From Oscillospiraceae bacterium (GTDB lineage Bacteria; Bacillota; Clostridia; Oscillospirales; Ruminococcaceae): a DNA stretch of 64,000 nucleotides. This document shows positions 7,896 through 15,640 of the stretch, piece by piece. The notes beneath the pieces are model-generated. The model was not told the DNA's origin, searched no databases, and saw only the letters and a program-made list of their open reading frames with translations. A program made the position numbers and the translations under genes. Location: NCBI GenBank assembly GCA_022835495.1, contig BQOK01000001.1:682001-746000 (forward strand), read 5' to 3'. Each line of letters begins with the position of its first letter. The first letter of the stretch is position 1.

Positions 7896-9992
7896 TTATA
7901 CATAATAAAGCATGGAACTGTAGCTGGGCAGGGGCCAATACTCCTGCCCGCAGATGGCCTCGGCCGCGTCGGCCGCGGCGCGCAGGGCGTTCATGGCGGG
8001 CAGCACCTGGTCGTGATAAGCGCGGGCGCGGCCCTGGGCCTGGGCCGTGGGCACGGCCTCGGCGGCCTCCACCTGGGCCTCCAAACGGTCGGCGGCGTCG
8101 CTCATGGCGTCGGTGTAGTTGGTGAGCTGGCGCAGGGCCTTTTCCTCGGCCTTGCAGGAGATGCCCGGGCAGGCCGCCTGCTTTGCGGCGATGCCGTTTG
8201 CCAGGGCGGTCATGTAAGCCAGGGTGGCGGGCACCAGCTGGCGGCGGGTGATCTCCATCATGGTGACGGCCTCGATGTGGCGGAGCTTTGCGTAATGCTC
8301 CAGCTTGACCTCGTAGCGGCTGCGGGCCTCGGTTTCGCTGAGCACGCCCATTTTGGCGAACAGTTCCAGGTTTTTGGGGGCGATCATGGCGGCCAGCGCG
8401 TCCGACGCGGCGGGCTCGCAGGCCAGGCCCCGGCGGGCGGCCTCGGCCTCCCACTCTTTGGTGTAGCCGTTGCCGTTGAAGATGACCCGCTTGTGGTCCC
8501 GGATGGTGCGCTTGACCAGCGCGATGACCGCGCTGTCGAAATCCTGCGCCCGCTCCAGCTCGTCGGCATAGCCCATGAGCTCTTTGGCTACGGCGGTGTT
8601 CAGCACGGTGTTCGCGTCTGAGATGTTGGAGGAGGAGCCGGGCATGCGGAACTCGAACTTGTTGCCGGTGAAGGCAAAGGGGCTGGTGCGGTTGCGGTCG
8701 GTGTTGTCCTTGGCGAACTTGGGCAGCACGTCCACCCCTAGGTCGATCTTGACCGCCTGGGGGGCCACATACTCGCTGTCGGAGGCGATGGCGTCCAGGA
8801 TGGCGTTCAGCTCGTCGCCCACGAACACGCTCACGATGGCCGGGGGCGCCTCGTTGCCGCCCAGGCGGTGCTCGTTGCCCGCCGAGGCGATGCTCATGCG
8901 CAGAAGGTCCTGGTATTCGTCCACCGCTTTGATGACGGCGGCGAAAAAGATGAGGAACTGGAGGTTGTCGCGCGGGGTGTCGCCGGGGTCCAGTAGGTTG
9001 AGCCCGGGGGCCGAGAGGGACCAGTTGTCGTGCTTGCCGCTGCCGTTCACCCCCTCGAAGGGCTTTTCATGCAAAAGGCAGACCAGGCCGTGCTGGGGGG
9101 CCAGCTTTTTCATGAGCTCCATGGTGAGCAGGTTGTGATCCACCGCCACATTGCAGCGGTCGAAGATGGGGGCCAGCTCGTGCTGGCAGGGAGCGACCTC
9201 GTTGTGTTTGGTCTTGGCGGCCACGCCCAGCTTCCACAGCTCCTCGTCCAGGTGCTTCATAAAGGCCGACACCTCGGGCCGCAGGGCGCCGAAATAGTGT
9301 TCCTCCAGCTCCTGGCCCTTGGCGGGCATGGCGCCGAACAGGGTGCGCCCGGTGAGGATCAGGTCCTCGCGGCGCTCATAATCCTCTTTTTTAATGAGAA
9401 AGTATTCCTGCTCGGGGCCCACGGTTACGTCCACATGGGCGATGTCCTTGCCGAACAGGCGCAGGATGCGGCAGGCCTGGTCGCTGACCACCTTCATGCT
9501 GCGCAGAAGCGGGGTCTTTTTGTCCAGCGCCTCGCCGTTCCAGCTGCAGAAGGCGGTAGGCACACAGAGCGTGCCGTCCTTTACAAAGGCGTAGCTGCTG
9601 GGGTCCCAGGTGGTGTAGCCCCGGGCCTCGGCCACGGCGCGCAGGCCGCCGGAGGGGAAGCTGGAGGCGTCCGGCTCGCCCCGCACCAGCTCTTTGCCGG
9701 AAAACTCCATGATGGCGGTGCCGTCCTTCATGGGGCTCACAAAGCTGTCGTGCTTTTCGCTGGTGATGCCGGTGAGGGGCTGGAACCAGTGGGTATAGTG
9801 GGTGGCGCCCTTTTCCATGGCCCAGTCACGCATGACGCTGGCCACCACGTTGGCCAGCTCGATGTCCAGCGGCTGGCCCTTCTGCACGGTGGCCTTGAGG
9901 CTGCGGTAGGTGGCTGCGGGCAGGCGCTCTTTCATCACGTGCTCGTTGAACACCAGCGAGCCATAGATCTCTTTTGTGTTGGCAGGTGCCAT
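7896..9992 (-). CDS. glnN: Type III glutamine synthetase
   Basis: The 698-residue length and the sequence identify the large GSIII form found in Bacteroidetes, cyanobacteria and Clostridia, not the 450-residue GlnA. Diagnostic stretches include THWFQPLTG, EKHDSFV, FSGKELVRGEPDASSFPSGG, VGPEQEYFL, KHNEVAPCQHELAP and GSSSNISDAN. It makes glutamine from glutamate, ammonia and ATP in the cytoplasm and forms large oligomers. The start ATG 9992 follows GGGAGG. A near-consensus promoter lies 60 bp upstream and a terminator directly after it, so it is a single-gene unit. I see no adjacent nitrogen regulator. Confidence 0.96.
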   Translation of the reverse strand: MAPANTKEIYGSLVFNEHVMKERLPAATYRSLKATVQKGQPLDIELANVVASVMRDWAMEKGATHYTHWFQPLTGITSEKHDSFVSPMKDGTAIMEFSGKELVRGEPDASSFPSGGLRAVAEARGYTTWDPSSYAFVKDGTLCVPTAFCSWNGEALDKKTPLLRSMKVVSDQACRILRLFGKDIAHVDVTVGPEQEYFLIKKEDYERREDLILTGRTLFGAMPAKGQELEEHYFGALRPEVSAFMKHLDEELWKLGVAAKTKHNEVAPCQHELAPIFDRCNVAVDHNLLTMELMKKLAPQHGLVCLLHEKPFEGVNGSGKHDNWSLSAPGLNLLDPGDTPRDNLQFLIFFAAVIKAVDEYQDLLRMSIASAGNEHRLGGNEAPPAIVSVFVGDELNAILDAIASDSEYVAPQAVKIDLGVDVLPKFAKDNTDRNRTSPFAFTGNKFEFRMPGSSSNISDANTVLNTAVAKELMGYADELERAQDFDSAVIALVKRTIRDHKRVIFNGNGYTKEWEAEAARRGLACEPAASDALAAMIAPKNLELFAKMGVLSETEARSRYEVKLEHYAKLRHIEAVTMMEITRRQLVPATLAYMTALANGIAAKQAACPGISCKAEEKALRQLTNYTDAMSDAADRLEAQVEAAEAVPTAQAQGRARAYHDQVLPAMNALRAAADAAEAICGQEYWPLPSYSSMLYYV

Positions 9993-10059
9993 TGGTTCTC
10001 TTCCTCCCTTAGATGCGCGGCCTTAGGGGGCCGTGGAGCCGGCGTTTGTCCATAAGCAG

Positions 10060-10089
10060 ATTATACGGTTGCACGGTGGGCGGTGTCAA
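10060..10089 (-). promoter_or_regulatory. Near-consensus sigma-A promoter of glnN
   Basis: On the minus strand TTGACA (10084-10089) and TATAAT (10060-10065) are separated by 18 bp. The expected start point is near 10053, giving a leader of about 60 nt. Confidence 0.85.
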
Positions 10090-10112
10090 CAAAATTTGGA
10101 GTGCTTGTTTGT

Positions 10113-10180
10113 AAAAAACGCCGTTTTTTGCGCGCGCCCGGGCTTCAAGGACCCGGGGCAGGGCAAACGCGGCGTTTTGC
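10113..10180 (-). terminator. Probable terminator of the RlmI-like gene
   Basis: Outer arms CGGCGTTTT/AAAACGCCG and an inner CCCGGG palindrome pair form an imperfect hairpin that ends in a T run on the minus strand, just after the methyltransferase stop. Confidence 0.5.
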
Positions 10181-10185
10181 GGCGG

Positions 10186-11415
10186 TCAAATGACCTGAAA
10201 CAGGAAAAATTTGAGATAATTTGTTTCGTCCACGCCCCACAGGATGGGGTGATCCGGCGCCTGCTGGCGCACCTCGATCTGGCGCAGCTGGCGGTGCGCG
10301 TCCGCCGCGGCGCTTTGGAGCATCTTCACAAACATGGCCTCGGTGGCAAAATGGCTGCAGCTGGCGGTGGCCAGATACCCGCCCCGGGGCAGCAGCTTCA
10401 TGGCCCGGTAATTGATCTCTTTATAGCCGCGCATGGCGTTTTCGGCGGTGCGGCGGGCCTTGGTGAAGGCGGGAGGGTCCAGGATGATGAAATCGTAGCC
10501 GCTTTTGCCCTCGAGTGAGGGCAGAAGGTCGAACACATCGGCGCAGACAAAGTCCATAACCCCCGCAAGGCCGTTGCGCACCGCGTTGGCCCGGGCCAGC
10601 TCCACCGCCGCTTCGCTCACGTCCACCGCGGTCACATGGGCGGCGCCGCCCATGGCGGCGTTCAGCGCAAAGCTGCCGGTGTGGGTGAAGCAGTCCAGCA
10701 CGTGCTTGCCCCGGGCGAGCTTTGCCACCTGGCGGCGGTTGTATTTTTGGTCCAGGAAAAAACCGGTCTTCTGGCCGTTCTCAAAGTCCACTTCGTATTG
10801 CACGCCGTTCTCGGTGATGAGGGTGCGGGTGCAGGCGGGCGCGGCCTCGCCGGCGAGGGCGAACCAGCCCTTGCCCTGGGCAAGGCCCTCGCGCTCGCGC
10901 AGGGGCGCGTCGTTGCGCTCGTAAATGCCGCGGATGGCCTGCCCGTCGGCCCGAAGCACCTCGGCCAGCAGGGGGAAGATGAGGCCCTTGCGCTGTTCCA
11001 TGCCGTAGGAGAGGGTCTGGGTGACCAGGATATCGCCGAAGCGGTCCACCGTGAGGCCGGGGAACTGGTCGGCCTCGCCGAAGATCACCCGGCAGGCACA
11101 GAGGTCCTCGGGGGCCAGCACGGTTTTGCGGTAGGCCCAGGCGTACTCTGCCCGGCGGCGCCAGAAGGCCGCGTCGAACCGGTCGTTGGGGCTGCGGGAC
11201 AAAAGCCGCACCCGGATCTTGCTGGCCTCGCTTAAAAAGCCGGTGCCGAGGTAACGGCCCTTGGCGCTGAGTACATCCACCAGGGCGCCGTTGGCGGGCG
11301 CGGGGAGCGGGGGAGCGGTGATCTCGTCGGCATAGACCCAGGGGTGGCCGCCGAGGATGGCGGCCTCGGCCTTTTTGGTGACGGTGCAGGCGGGGTAGGG
11401 GCGGACGGTCTTCAT
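10186..11415 (-). CDS. RlmI-like 23S rRNA (cytosine-5)-methyltransferase
   Basis: A 409-residue SAM-dependent methyltransferase. The N-terminal part (about 1-75) is a PUA-like RNA-binding domain (GHPWVYADEI), followed by a small linker domain with a beta-hairpin and a Rossmann-fold methyltransferase domain. Visible motifs are DCFTHTGSFAL (SAM binding), the acidic strand end VTAVDVSE, and the catalytic LDPPAFTK. E. coli RlmI methylates C1962 of 23S rRNA; the RlmK relative is bifunctional. ATG 11415 follows AAGGGAGC with good spacing. It stands alone between terminators. The precise rRNA target is inferred from the family. Confidence 0.88.
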   Translation of the reverse strand: MKTVRPYPACTVTKKAEAAILGGHPWVYADEITAPPLPAPANGALVDVLSAKGRYLGTGFLSEASKIRVRLLSRSPNDRFDAAFWRRRAEYAWAYRKTVLAPEDLCACRVIFGEADQFPGLTVDRFGDILVTQTLSYGMEQRKGLIFPLLAEVLRADGQAIRGIYERNDAPLREREGLAQGKGWFALAGEAAPACTRTLITENGVQYEVDFENGQKTGFFLDQKYNRRQVAKLARGKHVLDCFTHTGSFALNAAMGGAAHVTAVDVSEAAVELARANAVRNGLAGVMDFVCADVFDLLPSLEGKSGYDFIILDPPAFTKARRTAENAMRGYKEINYRAMKLLPRGGYLATASCSHFATEAMFVKMLQSAAADAHRQLRQIEVRQQAPDHPILWGVDETNYLKFFLFQVI

Positions 11416-11551
11416 GGGCAAAGCTCCCTTTTCGTTTTTTAAGGTCTGTTACAGCGCGCTGTAAAAAGAACAATGATGAACACAATGTGGTTATTATAGC
11501 ACGGGGCGGCGGGGCATGCTATAATGGATTTTACAGAAAGGTGTGTTTTGT

Positions 11552-12043
11552 ATGGAGATCGAGCGCAAATGGCTGGTGCACGGCTGGCCCGAGCGGCTGG
11601 GCGCGGCGCGGGTGCTGCACATGCGGCAGGGGTACATCAGCCTGCGGCCGACCGTGCGCATCCGGGAGGAAAAGCAGGAGAGCGGCACCGCGTGGGTGCT
11701 GTGTTTCAAGGGCCCGGCGGGAAAAGACGGGCTTTCCCGGGAGGAAATTGAGACCGAAATCGACCCCCGGCTGTTCGGGCGGCTGGAGGCGCTGATCGGA
11801 AAGCCCCTGATTGAAAAGGAGCAGCGGCGGTACGCCCTGCCGGACAGGCTGGAGCTGGAAGTGAACCATGTGGATCCGGGGGGAACGGAAGAATTCTGGT
11901 ACGCGGAGGTGGAATTTGCCACCGAGGCGGCGGCCCGCGCCTGGAAGCCGGGCGAGCTGGCGGCCTATCTGTTTGACGAGGTGACCGCGAAGCCGGGCCA
12001 GAGCATGGCGGCCTACTGGGCCCGCACCCGGGGCGGGGAATGA
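11552..12043 (+). CDS. CYTH domain protein
   Basis: A 163-residue protein starting MEIERKWLV, which carries the CYTH signature ExExK at its first strand. The rest shows alternating charged strands typical of the triphosphate tunnel metalloenzyme fold (VRIREEK, WVLCFKGPAGKDG, LSREEIETEID, LEVNHV, WYAEVEF, GQSMAAYW). Members act on triphosphates: adenylate cyclase IV, thiamine triphosphatase or inorganic triphosphatase. The class in Firmicutes is mostly uncharacterised. ATG 11552 has AAAGGTG upstream. It is divergent from the rRNA methyltransferase, from which it is separated by about 135 bp. Confidence 0.85.
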   Translation: MEIERKWLVHGWPERLGAARVLHMRQGYISLRPTVRIREEKQESGTAWVLCFKGPAGKDGLSREEIETEIDPRLFGRLEALIGKPLIEKEQRRYALPDRLELEVNHVDPGGTEEFWYAEVEFATEAAARAWKPGELAAYLFDEVTAKPGQSMAAYWARTRGGE

Positions 12044-12133
12044 GCGCTGAGAGATAACGGGCTGCTGCAAAATGAATTTGCGATGGCAAATTGCGCAAAG
12101 AACCAGTTCCAGAACGCCGAAACGCAAAGAAAA

Positions 12134-12174
12134 CGCCTTAACAAGCTTTCTCAGCTGTGTTAAGGCGCTTTTTT
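12134..12174 (+). terminator. Terminator after the CYTH gene
   Basis: A 10-bp stem (12134-12143 with 12158-12167) is followed by CTTTTTT. The 12044-12133 stretch before it is AT-rich and holds no gene I can support. Confidence 0.75.
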
Positions 12175-12214
12175 ATGTGCTGTTTTTTGCCGGGTGATGT
12201 TGCGGCAGCCGCTT

Positions 12215-12409
12215 TTATCCGGCCCGCCGCAAGGCCTTTTTTGCGCGCTTGAGGCTTTGGTAGAGCGGCTGGGGCAGGATGCCGATCACATCCAGGCAGA
12301 GGGCGAGCGCCGAGGCCGCGCCCAGGACCAGCTCGGGCAGCGGCACAAAGCAGTTGAGGCCGAAGGCCGCCGCGTATACCAACAGGCCGAGCTTAAGTTC
12401 TGTTCTCAT
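12215..12409 (-). CDS. Small membrane protein, 64 residues
   Basis: Begins MRTELKLGLLVYAA at ATG 12409 behind GAGGAAAACG and has two hydrophobic segments (about 5-25 and 28-46) with a basic tail (KRAKKALRRAG). It overlaps the end of the preceding gene (12393-12599) by 17 bases, so the two are translationally coupled. It is the last gene of the XRE-led operon read from 13346. Function unknown; the operon type resembles small membrane proteins with an autoregulating XRE repressor. Confidence 0.7.
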   Translation of the reverse strand: MRTELKLGLLVYAAAFGLNCFVPLPELVLGAASALALCLDVIGILPQPLYQSLKRAKKALRRAG

Positions 12410-12599
12410 CGTTTTCCTCCGGTTTTGGCTGGCTGCGCATTCTGGCGGTGGTGAAGGCCAGAACAAACATAGCCGCCAGGGTAAGCACCCCCGCGGTGCG
12501 GACCGCCCAATCCGCCATGGGGACGGCCAGCCAGCGGGAGAGCAGCACGACGGCCCCGAAGGCCCCGATCACGGCACTGATGCGCCTCGTCAATTTCAT
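12393..12599 (-). CDS. Small membrane protein, 68 residues
   Basis: Starts at ATG 12599 behind AGAGGTGGATC. Two hydrophobic segments (about 8-26 and 34-52) are followed by a polar tail ending ENDENRT. Its last codons contain the ribosome binding site and start of the next gene. It is third in the XRE-led operon. No family recognised. Confidence 0.7.
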   Translation of the reverse strand: MKLTRRISAVIGAFGAVVLLSRWLAVPMADWAVRTAGVLTLAAMFVLAFTTARMRSQPKPEENDENRT

Positions 12600-12647
12600 T
12601 TTGATCCACCTCTTATAAATTGTTGCAGGGCTTGCGCTGCGGGGGGC

Positions 12648-13139
12648 TTACATGCTGCGGGAGCAGATCGCGCGGAAAATGGCCAGCAGCACGAACGCGC
12701 TCACCGCACAGTAGAACAGGGTGTAGAACACGGTCATGTTGAAAAAGCTGGACACCAGCATGGCGACATACAGCCCGAACAGCAGGGTGAAGGCCGTGAG
12801 GTTCAGCGCCCGGGCAAACACAGCCTGGTTGCGCTCGTCCTGCTCTTCCAGGCGGGTGCGGCGCAGCTTTTCCTCGTTGTTCAAAAGGGCGCGGGTGCGC
12901 GCGGCCAGCACCGCCCCCGCCAGCGTGAGCCCGACGCCGATGCCGCACCAGATCCCCTCCAGGTGGGCGGTATCGTGAGCCTCGGCGATCCGGCCGCCCA
13001 TCAGCAGCAGGGTGACGGCCAGGGTGAGCACACCCAGGACCGAGAGGCCGCAGAACAGCCGGACACGGCGGCGCAGGGCGGCTTTGTATTCCTCCAAAGT
13101 GGCGTTCTTTGCAGGGCAGCTGAACAATTTGATCAACAT
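12648..13139 (-). CDS. Four-helix membrane protein of the XRE-led operon
   Basis: A 163-residue protein with a short cytoplasmic N-terminus and four predicted membrane helices (about 30-48, 63-82, 112-130, 135-155); the loop between helices 2 and 3 is charged (NNEEKLRRTRLEEQDERNQ). ATG 13139 follows GGAGGAATAACTT, which begins inside the stop region of the XRE gene, leaving only three bases between them. Such small XRE-membrane protein pairs are common in Clostridia, where the membrane protein has been proposed to sense envelope conditions; no function is proven here. Confidence 0.75.
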   Translation of the reverse strand: MLIKLFSCPAKNATLEEYKAALRRRVRLFCGLSVLGVLTLAVTLLLMGGRIAEAHDTAHLEGIWCGIGVGLTLAGAVLAARTRALLNNEEKLRRTRLEEQDERNQAVFARALNLTAFTLLFGLYVAMLVSSFFNMTVFYTLFYCAVSAFVLLAIFRAICSRSM

Positions 13140-13142
13140 AAG

Positions 13143-13346
13143 TTATTCCTCCACTTCACTGAAATCGAATACCTGTTCGATGGGAAGCCCGAAATACCGG
13201 GCGAGCTTGTAGGCCAGCACCAGGCTGGCGGTGTATTTTCCAACCTCGAGGCTGGTGATGGTCTGCCGCGTTACGCCCACCGCGTCGGCCAGCTCCTGCT
13301 GGCTGAGCCTGCGGGCCTTGCGCAGCTCCGGGATTCTTGTATCCAA
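13143..13346 (-). CDS. Short XRE repressor (67 residues)
   Basis: A single helix-turn-helix domain (LSQQELADAVGVTRQTITSLEVGK) with almost nothing else, the minimal XRE type. The frame has a stop just upstream (TGA five codons before), so the start must be TTG 13346; AGGAG lies 12 nt upstream. It heads an operon with three membrane-protein genes. The promoter at 13410-13438 is covered by three copies of a TGCAAAG/CTTTGCA operator, so autorepression by this protein is likely. Confidence 0.88.
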   Translation of the reverse strand: MDTRIPELRKARRLSQQELADAVGVTRQTITSLEVGKYTASLVLAYKLARYFGLPIEQVFDFSEVEE

Positions 13347-13386
13347 ACCGCATCACAACTCCTGTCTTGTTATTCTGCGCAGATGA

Positions 13387-13450
13387 TGCAAAGCGTCCTT
13401 TGCAAAATTAGTATAGCTTGCTTTGCAATAAATGTCAAGCGCGCTTTGCA
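13387..13450 (-). promoter_or_regulatory. XRE operon promoter with three phased operators
   Basis: The minus-strand promoter is TTGACA (13433-13438), 17 bp, TATACT (13410-13415). CTTTGCA occurs at 13398-13404, 13421-13427 and 13444-13450, exactly 23 bp apart. The first is half of the perfect palindrome TGCAAAGCGTCCTTTGCA (13387-13404) at the start point; the second lies in the spacer with a weak partner over the -10 box; the third pairs with TGTCAAG over the -35 box. This is a textbook repressor layout. Confidence 0.85.
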
Positions 13451-13536
13451 AAAAAATTAAAACAAGATTTTGCCAGGTCAAAACCGCACCCTTTTTGCCC
13501 CGCGTGGATAAAGTGATGAAAAGGGGGTAGAGGGAA

Positions 13537-14289
13537 TTGAACCAGGTGATCGCAGCGATATCCATGGACCTGTTTCCCACCATCTGCACGGCTGTGGGGG
13601 CAGGGTTCGTTTTTTTTGTGGGCAACAAGGACACGCCGGAGGCGCGGCGCAGCATGCTGGGGCTGGCCGCGGGGGTGATGCTGGCCGCCAGCGTGTTCAG
13701 CCTGCTGCAGCCGGCTATTGAGCAGGCCAGCGCCCAGGGCAAAAGCGGCTGGCTGGCGGCCAGCGCCGGGCTGGTGCTGGGCGCGGCGGGGCTTTTGCTG
13801 ATGGAACAGTGGGCCGGCCGGCTGCTGGCGGGCGGCAAAGGGCACAGCGGGCGGGTGATCTTTGCCATTGCGCTGCACAACCTGCCCCAGGGCATGGCGG
13901 TGGGCCTGACCGGGGCGCTGGCCCTGACGGGGGATCCCAACACGGTGGCGGGCGCTGTGGCGCTGAGTTTAGGCATTGGGCTGCAGAACATCCCGGAGGG
14001 GGTGGCTGTGGCCTTTCCGGTGCGCCAGGCCGGGGCCAGCAAGGCCAAGGCGTTTGCGGTGGGCACGGCCAGCGGCCTGGTGGAGCCCTTGGGGGCGGCG
14101 CTGGGCGGCGCGCTGGCGGGCAGCCTTTTGGGAGCGATGCCCTGGCTGCTGAGCCTGGCGGCGGGCACCATGGTGTGCGTGACCGCGCAGGAGCTGATCC
14201 CCCAGGCGGCGGAGGACGGCAAAGCCGGCATCTTTTGTGTGGTGCTGGGGTTCGCCATTATGATGGCGCTGGACGTGGCGCTGGGATAA
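13537..14289 (+). CDS. ZIP family metal transporter (GufA-like)
   Basis: A 250-residue protein with about eight membrane helices of the ZIP family, which moves Zn, Fe or Mn into the cytoplasm. The two metal-site helices are visible: HNLPQGMAVG in helix 4 and LQNIPEGVAVAFP in helix 5. The usual helix-4 motif is HNxPEG, so the Glu is replaced by Gln here. The start is TTG 13537 behind AGGGGG; an in-frame ATG occurs nine codons later. It is divergent from the XRE operon, 90 bp from the operator array. Whether it shares that control is not clear. Confidence 0.85.
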   Translation: MNQVIAAISMDLFPTICTAVGAGFVFFVGNKDTPEARRSMLGLAAGVMLAASVFSLLQPAIEQASAQGKSGWLAASAGLVLGAAGLLLMEQWAGRLLAGGKGHSGRVIFAIALHNLPQGMAVGLTGALALTGDPNTVAGAVALSLGIGLQNIPEGVAVAFPVRQAGASKAKAFAVGTASGLVEPLGAALGGALAGSLLGAMPWLLSLAAGTMVCVTAQELIPQAAEDGKAGIFCVVLGFAIMMALDVALG

Positions 14290-14386
14290 GAGGGCGCTTG
14301 TGCAAGGGGGCGCTCCATGGTAAAATAGCCGCAGGAATGGAAGAAAACGCGGCCCCCAGGGGCCGCAGAAAAGGACGGGAAACGAA

Positions 14387-15556
14387 ATGGAACACACCGC
14401 GCTTTTGATCGTGGACGTGCAGGAGGGGCTGGTGCGGCAGGGCCCGTACCGTTGGGAAGAGATGTGCGCCGGGCTGCGGCGCCTTTTGGCCTGCGCGCGC
14501 CGGGCCGGGCTGCCGGTGGCCTATGTGCAGCACGACGGCGGCCCCGGCGACGCGCTGGAACACGGCGGCACGGGCTGGCAGATCGCCGCGGCGGTTGCGC
14601 CGCGGGAGGGCGAGCCCGTGTTTGAAAAGCGCCGCAACAGCGCGTTTTACGAGACCGGGCTGGACGGCTACCTGAAAAAGGAGGGGGTGAAAACCCTGAT
14701 CCTGGCGGGAATGCAGAGCGAATTCTGCATCGACGCCACCTGTAAGGCGGCCTTTGAGCGGGGCTATTCGGTGCTGGTGCCCGAGGGCTGCACTACCACG
14801 CTGGAGGGCGGGCGCTTTGCGGCGGCTGAGACGGCGGCCTACTTTGAGCGGGATATCTGGAACGGGCGCTATGCCCGGGTGCTGCCGCTGGCCGAGGTGC
14901 TGGAGCAGATCGGCGGGGCGGGCCTGGAAAGAGCGCAGGTGCCGGCCGCCTGCCTGGAAGATTATAACAAGATGCTCAGCGGCGAGCTGTACGACTGCAA
15001 CAACCCCGCGCTGGTGGAGTTTCAGCTTTCCTGCCTGGAAAAGCTGTACGATTACAACGCCACCCGCCCTTCCGAGGTGGAAAAGCGGGCGGCGATGCTG
15101 AAAGAAATGTTTGCCGAGGTGGGCGAAAACTGCTTTGTGCTGGCGCCCTTCCAGGCGAACTGGGGCGGCCGGCATGTGCACTTTGGGAAGGGCGTGTACG
15201 CAAACTACAACCTGACCCTGGTGGACGACGCGGACATTTACGTGGGCGACTGCACCATGATCGGCCCCAACGTGACGATTGTGACCGCAGGGCACCCCAT
15301 CCAGCCCGGGCTGCGGGAGAAGGTGTACGAGTTCAACATCCCGGTGCGCATCGGCCGCAATGTGTGGGTGGGCGCGGGGGCCGTGCTGCTGCCCGGCGTG
15401 AGCGTGGGCGACAACAGCGTGATCGGCGCGGGCAGCGTGGTGACCAAGGACATCCCGGCGAACGTGGTGGCGGCGGGCGTGCCGTGCAGGGTGCTGCGCC
15501 CCATCGGCGAGCGGGACGACGAGTATTATTACAAGGATCGCAGGATCGAGCTGTGA
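14387..15556 (+). CDS. Cysteine hydrolase - maltose/galactoside O-acetyltransferase fusion
   Basis: One uninterrupted 389-residue frame carries two enzymes. Residues 1 to about 175 are an isochorismatase-like cysteine hydrolase (LLIVDVQEG with Asp; FEKRRNSAFYET with Lys; AGMQSEFCIDAT with Cys), so the Asp-Lys-Cys triad is complete. Residues about 186-389 are a left-handed beta-helix sugar O-acetyltransferase (NKMLSGELYDCNNP start of the family; catalytic His in TAGHPI; hexapeptide repeats to AAGVPCRVLR). Both normally occur as separate proteins of about 180 and 200 residues. No good ribosome binding site precedes the second domain. ATG 14387 follows AAGGACGGG. A 17-bp terminator stem follows. 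Confidence 0.9.
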   Translation: MEHTALLIVDVQEGLVRQGPYRWEEMCAGLRRLLACARRAGLPVAYVQHDGGPGDALEHGGTGWQIAAAVAPREGEPVFEKRRNSAFYETGLDGYLKKEGVKTLILAGMQSEFCIDATCKAAFERGYSVLVPEGCTTTLEGGRFAAAETAAYFERDIWNGRYARVLPLAEVLEQIGGAGLERAQVPAACLEDYNKMLSGELYDCNNPALVEFQLSCLEKLYDYNATRPSEVEKRAAMLKEMFAEVGENCFVLAPFQANWGGRHVHFGKGVYANYNLTLVDDADIYVGDCTMIGPNVTIVTAGHPIQPGLREKVYEFNIPVRIGRNVWVGAGAVLLPGVSVGDNSVIGAGSVVTKDIPANVVAAGVPCRVLRPIGERDDEYYYKDRRIEL

Positions 15557-15591
15557 GCGCGGGTATTCAGGGCTGCCGCGGATATACTGTA

Positions 15592-15637
15592 CAAGGCCCC
15601 GGGCGGCTGAGAGCCGCCCGGGGCCTTGCTCTTTTTT
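15592..15637. terminator. Strong bidirectional terminator
   Basis: A perfect 17-bp stem (15592-15608 with 15612-15628), 3-nt loop, then CTCTTTTTT on the plus strand, between the fusion gene and ogt, which converge. Confidence 0.85.
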
Positions 15638-15640
15638 GGA

